Position numbers and translations under genes: made by a program. The notes under the pieces were generated by a model. That model was not told the DNA's origin and searched no databases. It saw only the letters and a list, made by a program, of their open reading frames with translations. A stretch of DNA of 34,389 nt. Origin: an uncultured Sphingomonadales bacterium. Lineage in GTDB: Bacteria > Pseudomonadota > Alphaproteobacteria > Sphingomonadales > Sphingomonadaceae. The DNA lies in NCBI GenBank assembly GCA_937129355.1, contig CAKZNA010000224.1:1-34389 (forward strand), written 5' to 3'. Of the stretch, positions 1 through 8,335 are shown in pieces; the stretch's first letter is position 1, and every line of letters begins with the position of its first letter.

Positions 1-490
1 CATCTTTGGATCCACTCATATAAGAAAATACAGATGTAGTTTTAAAGTCTCTATATGATTTTCCAATTAGAAAATCTAATTGACCTGTTATAACTACATC
101 TTCAAATTCTTTAAATCCTCTTTTTTCAAGATAAATAGGAATTTGTTCTTCTTTTACGTCTTCTGGATCAGGATTAATTACAATATTATTAATAATTTTA
201 TCAGGATATCCCAACCTTTTCATAGCTTTTTTCCAATTACCTTTGGTCCAAGCTTTTTCAAAAGAATCATGTAAACCATGACCCATTCTTGAAGGGATTA
301 GAGAGGAAATATCCATATTAAGATCTGATTGATCCACCCGAAGAGAGAGAATTAATTGTTTAGTTGGTTTAAGTAATCTAGTAGCTGAAATTAATTCACC
401 TTCTGGTGCATCTTCTGCTCCAGAATTATAACCATCTTGAAGGAGCCATACAGCTAACGGTAAATCAATAATTGATTTAAATGTCAGTAA
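1..490 (-). CDS. partial phage-type PD-(D/E)XK (RecB/Cas4-like) exonuclease; C-terminus runs off the left window edge, N-terminus near 490
   Basis: Reverse-strand reading frame, not in the supplied ORF list because it has no stop: ...TFKSIIDLPLAVWLLQDGYNSG...ISATRLLKPTKQLILSLR...DISSLIPSRMGHGLHDSFEKAWTKGNWKKAMKRLGYP...QIPIYLEKRGFKEFEDVVITGQLDFLIGKSYRDFKTTSVFSYMSGSKD. The motif set (LPLAVWLL, SRMGxxLHDSFExAW, TGQLDFL...DFKTTS) resembles phage PD-(D/E)XK nucleases. Strongly AT-rich. Confidence 0.7.
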
Positions 491-530
491 TCCAGCAACA
501 AATGCAGAGCTAACTTCAATTGTTAACAGA

Positions 531-737
531 TTGAATGAAGAGCATATTAACAAAGGAGAAGCACCTAACTGTGCAGCTATGAAAGATATGGATCATTCTA
601 AAATGGATATGAAGGATCCAGTCATGCAAGCCATGATGCAGAAATGCATGCCTCAAGATGAAGCAGCGTCTGAAGACGGTCATTCTAGCCATGATATGGA
701 GGCAGATGCGTATAAACCTGCTGAGCATCAACATTAA
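531..737 (+). CDS. Met/His-rich putative copper-binding periplasmic protein, C-terminal portion (frame is open further upstream)
   Basis: MKDMDHSKMDMKDPVMQAMMQKCM...GHSSHDMEADAYKPAEHQH is rich in Met, His and Asp. It sits directly upstream of a cytochrome c-like ORF. The annotated start is TTG and the same frame stays open upstream to at least ~468. Confidence 0.5.
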   Translation: MNEEHINKGEAPNCAAMKDMDHSKMDMKDPVMQAMMQKCMPQDEAASEDGHSSHDMEADAYKPAEHQH

Positions 738-760
738 TTACAGCTGGCTGTTATAACGGA

Positions 761-1212
761 GTGATTAGTGTGCCATCTTTTAAGTTATTGACATGCTTTA
801 AATGTATTGTTGTTGTGTCAGGTCTGGTCGTATTGGCTGGATTAGGGTTCATTTATTCAGGCTATTACCCAATGGGGGCTGACAGTAAGCACACAAAGCT
901 TACGTACTGGGCATTAGAAACCTTACGTGAACGCTCCATCAGTCGGGCTGCTCAGAATATTGAGGTGCCAGCTGATCTTGATATACCTGCGCGATTACTT
1001 CGTGGTGGTTCAGATTATGCTGCTATGTGTGCAGGCTGTCATCTTGTGCCAGACAAAATGAATTCAGATTTCACTTTGGGACTGTATCCTGAACCACCTA
1101 ATTTGACGGTGAAGCACTCAGGGCATGATGAGCCAAAAGTAGTCCAAGCCAGAGAATATTTTTGGATTATCAAACATGGTATTAAGGCTTCTGGTATGCC
1201 TGCTTGGGGGGC
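761..1212 (+). CDS. cytochrome c family protein, N-terminal part (truncated by an in-frame junction)
   Basis: N-terminal TM segment, then SDYAAMCAGCH (CxxCH haem motif), LYPEPPNL and AREYFWIIKHGIKASGMPAWG, typical of cytochrome c class I proteins. Similarity to that family stops at GMPAWG. Confidence 0.65.
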
Positions 1213-1618
1213 GGGCGGTTTTACCATCACCATATGCGATAGCAGCGCTACGCAATTAACGGTTCAGCGCGACGACCCACAATATGAAACGTTGCGTATT
1301 CTCGAGCGAGCCAAGCGAATTGCTGGCGGCGAGAGCCTACCTGCCCAAGACCATGATCAGGAAGCTGAAAACGGCCAATGCGCATTTGCCGGGACGGGCA
1401 CAGGACAATTCACGCTGCCCGAACCGATCGCATTTGCCTCAATCAATCACACACAAATTTTTAGCGATCCGGCCAATGTAAGCATATCTGTCGGCCATCG
1501 GCTGCACCTGCCGCCATCCACAGGGCCTCCTGTGGCCGTCCGAAGCAATATTCCCGCACCTTATGAGCGGACCGGCGGCAAGTGCCGCTTTTCAGACAAA
1601 TACAGGAAAATACCATGA
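1213..1618 (+). pseudogene. DUF2946-like protein, 5'-truncated; stop overlaps TonB receptor start (ATGA)
   Basis: GGFTITICDSSA...DHDQEAENGQCAFAG...LPPSTGPPVAVRSN resembles DUF2946 proteins that commonly precede copper TonB receptors. Stop TGA at 1616-1618 overlaps ATG at 1615. Confidence 0.45.
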
Positions 1619-3699
1619 AATATCTTGCTTCGGCAGGCGCGATGATCGCCGCCAGCTCGTTTACGTCACCTGCTTTTGCGGACAATGATCCGCTCACTTT
1701 TATCATCGTCACTGGTCAACGTGATGCCGGAATGACTGACCAGATCGAGAGCGAAAAAGAAATCGTCAGCACACCAGATGCTGCATCATTGGCGGCGCGC
1801 GCGCCCGGCGCTGCTCTCATCGACAATGGCGGGCTTTCGGGTCAGGTTCAGTATCGAGGTCTGTTTGGCGAACGCATCCTTGTCCGTGTTGATGGCCAGC
1901 GATTTGCATCGGGCGGCCCCAACCTGATGGACCCGCCGCTCCATTATGCACCCATGGCATTGGTCGACCGGATCGAGCTTGATCGCGGGGTCAGCCCGGT
2001 GCGCAAAGGCCCCGGGCTTGGCGGCGGTGTTAATGCCATATTGAAACAGGTCGATTTTGGTGATGACCCCGATTTGAGCCCCGAAGTCGATCTGACAGCG
2101 GGCTATCGCAGTGTGGATGATAGTTATCTTCTGGGCGGTATCGCCGGACTGTCCAATGACAAAATCAAATTTGGCGTCATCGCATCTTACGAGAAAGGCG
2201 ATGATTATGAGTTTCCCGGCGGCACGGTCGCTTCGAGCAGCTTTGAACGGCTAACCTATGGCGCGGTGGCAGGGGTAAAGTTGGATGACGGCAGCCTTAC
2301 CGTTTCCTATCGCAGGCAAGAAACCGACCCGACAGGCAATCCGCCCTTCCCGATGGATATCCAGTATTTCAATACCGATTTCCTCGCGCTGGCTTACGAG
2401 GGACGGCTCAGCGATAATCTCTATCTGGAAGTTGATGTCGGCCATGTCGCCGTGCGCCATCTGATGGATAATTTCTCGCTGCGCCCTGCGCCGGCGAACC
2501 CTATACGGCGGCGTGCAACCTTTGCCGATTCCGATAGCAGCACGGCGTCGCTGGCGCTGCGTATCGGCAAACCACTGCAGCATATCCGGATCGGCGCTGA
2601 TATCGAATTGATCGACAAGGATGTACGCATCACCAATCCGGCAAATGCTAATTTCTTCCTGGCCACACTCAACAATGTCTCGGGCAGCCGTATCGGCGGA
2701 TTTGTCGAAGGGCGCGTGGCGTTTGGCCCGATTGATGTCGAAATTGGCGCTCGTTTCGATCATCACCAGATGGATGCAGCAGCTCCCCTATTGGGAAGCG
2801 CGGTGCCGATGGGGCCGCGCAATCTGGCCGCAGGATTTGCTGCGGCTGATCGTAGTTGGTCAGATGATACGGTAGACGTCATTGCACGCTTTTGGAGCGA
2901 AATGGCCGATATCACGCCGCGTCTTACGCTGGCCCGCAAGACGCGCGTGGCGGGCGCGGTCGAACGCTTTTCATGGCTACCCACAGGCGCAAGCGGCGGG
3001 CTTGCCGATGGCAATATCTATGTCGGCAATCTGGATTTACAGAGCGAAAAGGCGTGGATCGCAGAGATCGGCTTTGATTATGCTGCAGGCGGCTTTTACG
3101 CTCGGCCAACGCTCTTCTACCGCCGGGTAGATGATTATATTCAGGGTGTAGCTTTTGACGATACGCCCGGGATCATCAACTCACCCGTTGAAATGGTCGC
3201 CGCGATGAATGGCGATCCGACACCCTTGCAATTCGCCAATGTCGATGCAGAATTATATGGCGTCGATATGGATTTTGGCTGGAATATTACCGGCCCACTG
3301 CATCTCGACGGCTCGGCAAGCTATGTTCGCGCCAAACGCAGGGACATTGACGATAATCTCTATCGGATCGCACCGCCCAATGCCCGGCTTGCGCTTAGCT
3401 GGCGGCAGGGAAGCTGGCGTATCGGGGCTGAGGTTCAAGGCTTTGCCAAACAGAATAAGGTTTCACTGACCAATAGCGAACAGGCCAGCAAAGGATATTT
3501 GCTGACCAGCCTGTTTGGCCATATTCAGCTGATGCCGACCTTATCACTCGATGCCTCGGTCGAAAATCTGTTTGATAAAAATTATGTCGAACATCTGGCC
3601 GGATATAACCGCGTCAGCGGATCGGATGTGGCCGTCGGTGCGCGCTTGCCTGGCGGTCGCCGTTCCGCCTTTATCCGCTTGCGCTGGACGGGATTCTAG
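1615..3699 (+). CDS. TonB-dependent receptor, OprC/copper-type
   Basis: Long ORF with signal-like N-terminus, plug domain (VQYRGLFGERILVRVDGQRFASGGPNLMDPPLHYAP...VDRIELDRGVSPVRKGPGLGGGVNAI) and C-terminal beta-barrel signature (SLDASVENLFDKNYVEHLAGYNRV...GARLPGGRRSAFIRLRWTGF). Confidence 0.85.
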   Translation: MKYLASAGAMIAASSFTSPAFADNDPLTFIIVTGQRDAGMTDQIESEKEIVSTPDAASLAARAPGAALIDNGGLSGQVQYRGLFGERILVRVDGQRFASGGPNLMDPPLHYAPMALVDRIELDRGVSPVRKGPGLGGGVNAILKQVDFGDDPDLSPEVDLTAGYRSVDDSYLLGGIAGLSNDKIKFGVIASYEKGDDYEFPGGTVASSSFERLTYGAVAGVKLDDGSLTVSYRRQETDPTGNPPFPMDIQYFNTDFLALAYEGRLSDNLYLEVDVGHVAVRHLMDNFSLRPAPANPIRRRATFADSDSSTASLALRIGKPLQHIRIGADIELIDKDVRITNPANANFFLATLNNVSGSRIGGFVEGRVAFGPIDVEIGARFDHHQMDAAAPLLGSAVPMGPRNLAAGFAAADRSWSDDTVDVIARFWSEMADITPRLTLARKTRVAGAVERFSWLPTGASGGLADGNIYVGNLDLQSEKAWIAEIGFDYAAGGFYARPTLFYRRVDDYIQGVAFDDTPGIINSPVEMVAAMNGDPTPLQFANVDAELYGVDMDFGWNITGPLHLDGSASYVRAKRRDIDDNLYRIAPPNARLALSWRQGSWRIGAEVQGFAKQNKVSLTNSEQASKGYLLTSLFGHIQLMPTLSLDASVENLFDKNYVEHLAGYNRVSGSDVAVGARLPGGRRSAFIRLRWTGF

Positions 3700-3737
3700 C
3701 TTCGGGAGAAAGGCATTTTGCGGCTTATGAATCTATC

Positions 3738-3773
3738 GAAGGAGTGGCGGTTAAAGTTGTTTCCGCCACTTCT
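3738..3773 (+). terminator. Rho-independent-like terminator hairpin after the TonB receptor
   Basis: Inverted repeat gaaggAGTGGCGG-ttaaagttgttt-CCGCCACTtcttt, followed by a T-containing stretch. Confidence 0.55.
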
Positions 3774-3833
3774 TTGGCCCGCGACGTCTACAACTATAAA
3801 ATCCCCGATAGGATCAAATGGTTGGGCCTGACT

Positions 3834-6041
3834 CTAATTCTTGCCCACCACGACTTGTGTGAATTGGGGCTTGCTCGCATTTTCTGATTTCTGCGCCAGT
3901 GGATATTCCCCTTCCGGCAGCGCGGCAAGCGGCATACCCGCCACCGCAAGATCATAGGGTGATACGCGGTGGCGGGTGCAAAGACCGCCTGCGCCATCAT
4001 CGACAAGTGCGGTTTCAAATTCGACGCCTATCATGGATTCCGACGACCGCTTTACGGTTGCAATTACAAGTTGTCCGCTGCCCAGGTCAAGGACAAGGCC
4101 GGTGCCAATAGGAACACCAAGAACGCCTTCAAACCGCGACCCTGTTTTGGAAAGATCGCGCATAACAACCTCGTAACGGTGATCTTCATGGATGATGCCG
4201 ATCCGGCGGAACACGGTGCGCCTATCCTGACGGTATAATTCTGGGCCGTCCGGTTCAATTTTGAATGCACCGCTACCCAGCTTTTCTTCAATATCTTCTA
4301 ACTTCAGCGCGGGTGAGTAAATCCAGCCCTGAATATATTTGGCACCTTTTTCGCAAACGACGTTGAACTGATCAAAGGCTTCAACACCCTCAACCGTCGT
4401 CTCCATCCCCAAGGCTTCGGAAAGGCCGACAATGGCTGCGATGATCTTTTCGCTATTTTTGTCTTTCTGCGTACAGCTATCGACAAAGCTCTTGTCGACC
4501 TTGATCTTATCAAACGGCGCCGAACGAAGATAGCTGAGCGAAGAATAGCCTGTACCAAAATCATCAAGCGCCAATCTGACGCCCACATTTTTCAGCGTCT
4601 CGAATGTTTTATCATTGGCATCGCTATCGCCCATGAAAACACTTTCGGTCAGCTCAAGCTCAAGCCGCTCTGGCTCAAGTCCGCTATGGGCAAGCGCATT
4701 CATGACGATTTCGGGAAATCCGCTGCTTGCAAACTGGACAGCCGACACATTGACGGCAACGCGGATCGACTTTGGCCAATTCAGCGCATCTTCACAGGCA
4801 CGGCGAAGCGCCCATTCGCCAAGCTGGTTAATCAGATTCAATTCTTCAGCCATCGGAATGAACACGGCAGGGCTCACTGCGCCGCGTTCAGGATGGACCC
4901 AGCGCATCAATGCTTCGAAACCCACAACCATGTGGTCGCCGGTCCGCACAACCGGTTGATAATGAAGAGCCAGCTGTTCATTGACGAGTGCATCGCGCAA
5001 ATCCTCAACCAGTCGTCGCCGCTCTTCTTCTTCATCCTTCAAATCAGCTGAGTAAAACCGGAACTGGCCGCGCCCTGAATTTTTGGCGGCGTAAAGCGCC
5101 AAATCAGAACTGCTAATTATGTCATCTGGCTCAAGACCGTCATATGGTGCGACCGCTATGCCAATCGACGTACCAATGACCGCGCTCTTTTCACCAATCG
5201 GATAAGGCTGTGAAACAATCTTCACGATCTTTTCGGCTATTTCACCCAGCTTACCGCGATCATCGAGATCGGGCAGGATAATCTGAAATTCGTCGCCGCC
5301 TAGACGCCCTACTTCGCCGCGATCACCAATTATCGTCGTCACCCGTGATGCGACCTGCCGCAATAGCTCATCGCCAGCAGGATGTCCCATCGTATCGTTG
5401 ACCTGCTTAAACCTGTCCAGATCAAGCATCATAATGGCGCAGCTTCGATTTGCGGCCTTGAACGCACTAAGCATCGACGTAAGTTGCCTGCCCATGCGAT
5501 TTCTGTTTGCGAGGCCAGTCAGCGAATCATATTCGGCATTTCGCGAATCTTCGAGCTTGCGCTGATATTCGATCGAAACGTCTTTCGCATTGCCGCGGTA
5601 GCCCAGAAATTCGCCCGAACTATCAAATTTGGGATGTGCCGAGATCATCCACCAAATCGGCTTGTCGCCGTCATTTTGTGTTTTGGGAATACGGCGCACA
5701 ACCAGATCATTGATCTTGCTATGCTTGGTCAGTTGAAACTGCAGCGTGCGATCAGATTTCTCATCGGGATTGTCGGGATCATTCTCGAATAGCCCAGCCA
5801 ATGGCTTTGCCAGAATGTCGCTAATCGGCTTGTCTAGGTTTTCTGCTGCTTTTTCGGATAGATATACGAATCTACCATCGGCATCGGTTGCCCAGAGCCA
5901 GCTGATACCAGCCTGTTCAAAATCATCCAGCACTTCAACACGCTTGGCATAATTGTCGGATGTAATAACATCGACCGAACCGAATGCTGAATCACCAGCA
6001 GAATTGCCGGAGATTGCTTTAAGGAACCCTTTTACTGCCAT
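3834..6041 (-). CDS. PAS-GGDEF-EAL-PilZ cyclic-di-GMP signalling protein
   Basis: PAS-like N-terminus (WLWATDADGRFVYLSEKA), GRLGGDEFQI, FEALMRW, ELTES, LDDFGTGYSSLSYL, and a PilZ-like C-terminus (RRTVFRRIGIIHEDHRYEVVMRDLSKTGSRFEG...GVEFE). Confidence 0.9.
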   Translation of the reverse strand: MAVKGFLKAISGNSAGDSAFGSVDVITSDNYAKRVEVLDDFEQAGISWLWATDADGRFVYLSEKAAENLDKPISDILAKPLAGLFENDPDNPDEKSDRTLQFQLTKHSKINDLVVRRIPKTQNDGDKPIWWMISAHPKFDSSGEFLGYRGNAKDVSIEYQRKLEDSRNAEYDSLTGLANRNRMGRQLTSMLSAFKAANRSCAIMMLDLDRFKQVNDTMGHPAGDELLRQVASRVTTIIGDRGEVGRLGGDEFQIILPDLDDRGKLGEIAEKIVKIVSQPYPIGEKSAVIGTSIGIAVAPYDGLEPDDIISSSDLALYAAKNSGRGQFRFYSADLKDEEEERRRLVEDLRDALVNEQLALHYQPVVRTGDHMVVGFEALMRWVHPERGAVSPAVFIPMAEELNLINQLGEWALRRACEDALNWPKSIRVAVNVSAVQFASSGFPEIVMNALAHSGLEPERLELELTESVFMGDSDANDKTFETLKNVGVRLALDDFGTGYSSLSYLRSAPFDKIKVDKSFVDSCTQKDKNSEKIIAAIVGLSEALGMETTVEGVEAFDQFNVVCEKGAKYIQGWIYSPALKLEDIEEKLGSGAFKIEPDGPELYRQDRRTVFRRIGIIHEDHRYEVVMRDLSKTGSRFEGVLGVPIGTGLVLDLGSGQLVIATVKRSSESMIGVEFETALVDDGAGGLCTRHRVSPYDLAVAGMPLAALPEGEYPLAQKSENASKPQFTQVVVGKN

Positions 6042-6181
6042 TACACCATTAAGACCTTGCGCGACGAAGAGCCGAGTTACGTTAATTATGAAGGTAAAGG
6101 CTTAGCGCAAATTCGTTTACAGAGCGCTAACGCGCGGCGGTTTTGCGGCGATATGCGGTCGGTATGAAAAGCGCGCGCCGA

Positions 6182-6373
6182 TTAAGCGTCAAGCGACTTA
6201 GTAGCGTTGATAATAATCTCCGCCACTTCTTCGATTGTGCCGGTAACAAGCAAGGGCGCCCCGCCGACCATTCCGACGTTAGTTTGGCCATTTTCGCCAG
6301 TACGAAGCCAGGCAACATTATCTGCAACCACCAAATAATTGCCGCCGCGTGATGGAAGTGGAACGAATTTCAT
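6182..6373 (-). CDS. small conserved hypothetical protein (63 aa)
   Basis: MKFVPLPSRGGNYLVVADNVAWLRTGENGQTNVGMVGGAPLLVTGTIEEVAEIIINATKSLDA; plausible soluble fold, stands alone between well-called genes. Confidence 0.6.
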   Translation of the reverse strand: MKFVPLPSRGGNYLVVADNVAWLRTGENGQTNVGMVGGAPLLVTGTIEEVAEIIINATKSLDA

Positions 6374-6432
6374 TGTTTGTGTCTCCTGATGACAGCAACA
6401 CTTAATGCATGAACCTCTTTATTGGATTAACG

Positions 6433-6987
6433 CTATTCACTTAACCGCCATTGCCCCTGCGCTATTCCATGCAGAGACCATTCGCCGATGCTCCACCGCA
6501 CAAGACGCAATGTCGGATAGCCAGTGGCGGCTGTCATGCGGCGGACTTGGCGGTTTCTGCCTTCGCGGATAGTGAGTTTGATCCAGCTATCCGCAACAGT
6601 TTTGCGGATGCGAATGGGCGGATCACGTGGCCATAAATCGGGCGGATCAATTCGTTTTACCTCGGCGGGGCGAGTCATGCCGTCTTTCAACCGCACACCC
6701 TCTCTCAGCGCCGATAGCGCATCTTCATCTGGCTCGCCCTCAACCTGCACCAAATATGTCTTCGGCATTTTAAACTTCGGGTCCGAGATCCTCGCTTGCA
6801 ACCGGCCATCATCGGTAAGCAGCAATAGCCCCTCGCTATCCCGGTCTAGCCTGCCAGCCGGATAAACACCGGGCAGATCGATAAAATTCGAAAGCGTTTG
6901 GCGCTGCGTCGGACTGCCTTGATCAGTGAATTGTGAAAGGACGCCATAGGGCTTGTTGAAGAGGATAAGCTTAGTCACAAAGGCCAC
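6433..6987 (-). CDS. rluE: 23S rRNA pseudouridine synthase, RluE-like
   Basis: [67 protein letters not shown]: RsuA/RluB/E/F family motifs. Confidence 0.85.
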   Translation of the reverse strand: MAFVTKLILFNKPYGVLSQFTDQGSPTQRQTLSNFIDLPGVYPAGRLDRDSEGLLLLTDDGRLQARISDPKFKMPKTYLVQVEGEPDEDALSALREGVRLKDGMTRPAEVKRIDPPDLWPRDPPIRIRKTVADSWIKLTIREGRNRQVRRMTAATGYPTLRLVRWSIGEWSLHGIAQGQWRLSE

Positions 6988-7065
6988 TTTGACAGCCCGA
7001 ACAGATCAGGGCAATGCTGAGCTAACAGCATATTTGCGATTAACACCACGGAGCCGTGTCCTGCC

Positions 7066-7926
7066 ATGAAGCCCATTATCATCATAATGATCTCGCTTGC
7101 CATCGGGCTGGGTGTAGCATGGGGTGGCAGTCAGGGCGGTGCAATGACGCAAGACGGAATATCGATATTCCTGCTCTGCGCTATGCTGGCCTATGTCGTT
7201 AACTGGCTGGCCTATATTCCCGCCGCCATTGCGCAGACGGAGAAATATTACGATCTAACCGGGTCGGTCACCTATTTGTCGGTGATGATCGCCGCCTGCG
7301 TCCTTTCTGCGCCGCTCGACCTGCGCGCCATCATGGTGGCGGTTATGGTCGCGGTATGGGCGCTGCGGCTTGGCACATTTCTGTTTCGCCGGATTAGCGC
7401 GGATGGGAAAGATATCCGCTTTGACAAGCTAAAAACCGACCCTCTGCTATTCTTGCAAACATGGACGATGCAGGGCACCTGGGTTGCCCTAACCGCCGCC
7501 AGTGCGCTCGTCATTATCACCAGCAATACACGGGTCGGGATCGATGCCTTTCTGATCATCGGTTTTGCCATGTGGGTCATCGGCTTTGCGATAGAAATTG
7601 TCGCCGATGGGCAAAAATCAACCTTCCGAAAAGACCCCGCGAATAAAGGGCAATTTATCACCGGTGGTATTTGGGCATGGTCGCGCCATCCCAATTATTT
7701 CGGCGAAATCCTGCTGTGGACGGGGATCACCGTCATGTCGCTGCCGCTGCTTAGCGGTTGGCAATGGATTACGATCATCTCGCCGATATTCGTCGCGTTT
7801 CTGCTTATTAAGGTCAGCGGTATTCGGATGCTGGATCACAATGCAAAAAAACGCTGGGGCGATGATCCCGAATATCAGGCATATCGCGCGCGTACTTCGA
7901 TGCTGATCCCGATGCCGCCGAAATGA
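7066..7926 (+). CDS. DUF1295 family membrane protein (steroid 5-alpha-reductase/ICMT-like fold)
   Basis: Multi-TM protein with ADGQKSTFRKDPANKGQFITGGIWAWSRHPNYFGEILLWTG, a DUF1295 signature. Confidence 0.85.
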   Translation: MKPIIIIMISLAIGLGVAWGGSQGGAMTQDGISIFLLCAMLAYVVNWLAYIPAAIAQTEKYYDLTGSVTYLSVMIAACVLSAPLDLRAIMVAVMVAVWALRLGTFLFRRISADGKDIRFDKLKTDPLLFLQTWTMQGTWVALTAASALVIITSNTRVGIDAFLIIGFAMWVIGFAIEIVADGQKSTFRKDPANKGQFITGGIWAWSRHPNYFGEILLWTGITVMSLPLLSGWQWITIISPIFVAFLLIKVSGIRMLDHNAKKRWGDDPEYQAYRARTSMLIPMPPK

Positions 7927-8330
7927 ACATCGCATTCCAGCCTATGCCCGGCATTGAGGGACTTGAAGTCTTTATCTTTGATATCGATTTGGAACGCCAG
8001 ATTGCTGACGCGGTGTTCCGGTTCGGTCCTGACATAATCGTAGCAAACCACCGCCATGTCTCGCAGACCAACATGCTGATACTGGAGGGCGAATTGCGCA
8101 TGTATGAAAGTGACGGTTCTATCCGCGAGCGCCGCACCGCTGGGCAGTATTATCGCGGCACGCAGGACGATGCACACCGGGAGGGCGGCGGCCCGGAGGG
8201 GGCAACCGTTCTGTACAGCGTCAGGGGGCACGGCGCGGAAGAGGTCATAGTAATCCTCGATGAAGACGGCGGTGTTTTGGGCACCCTCACATTTGCAGAC
8301 CTGATCAATATGCAGTCTCAGCAAGGCTAA
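7923..8330 (+). CDS. cupin-domain protein
   Basis: HRHVSQTNMLILEGELRMYESDG...AGQYYRGTQDDAHREGGGPEGATVLYSVRG cupin-like motif; start overlaps the upstream stop (ATGA). Confidence 0.7.
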   Translation: MNIAFQPMPGIEGLEVFIFDIDLERQIADAVFRFGPDIIVANHRHVSQTNMLILEGELRMYESDGSIRERRTAGQYYRGTQDDAHREGGGPEGATVLYSVRGHGAEEVIVILDEDGGVLGTLTFADLINMQSQQG

Positions 8331-8335
8331 TTATC

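Noticed and set aside
80-274. 64-aa + strand Phe/Asn-rich ORF
   Set aside because: Antisense of the AT-rich PD-(D/E)XK frame; Phe/Asn richness is what complementing Lys/Glu/Ile codons produces.
516-734. 72-aa reverse ORF with His-rich sequence
   Set aside because: His/Met pattern is the complement of the Met/His-rich + strand frame; the + strand reading fits a metal-binding tail and genomic order with the cytochrome better.
2251-2766. 171-aa ORF antisense to the TonB receptor
   Set aside because: Lies wholly inside a well-supported CDS; composition and length are consistent with a mirror ORF in GC-rich DNA.
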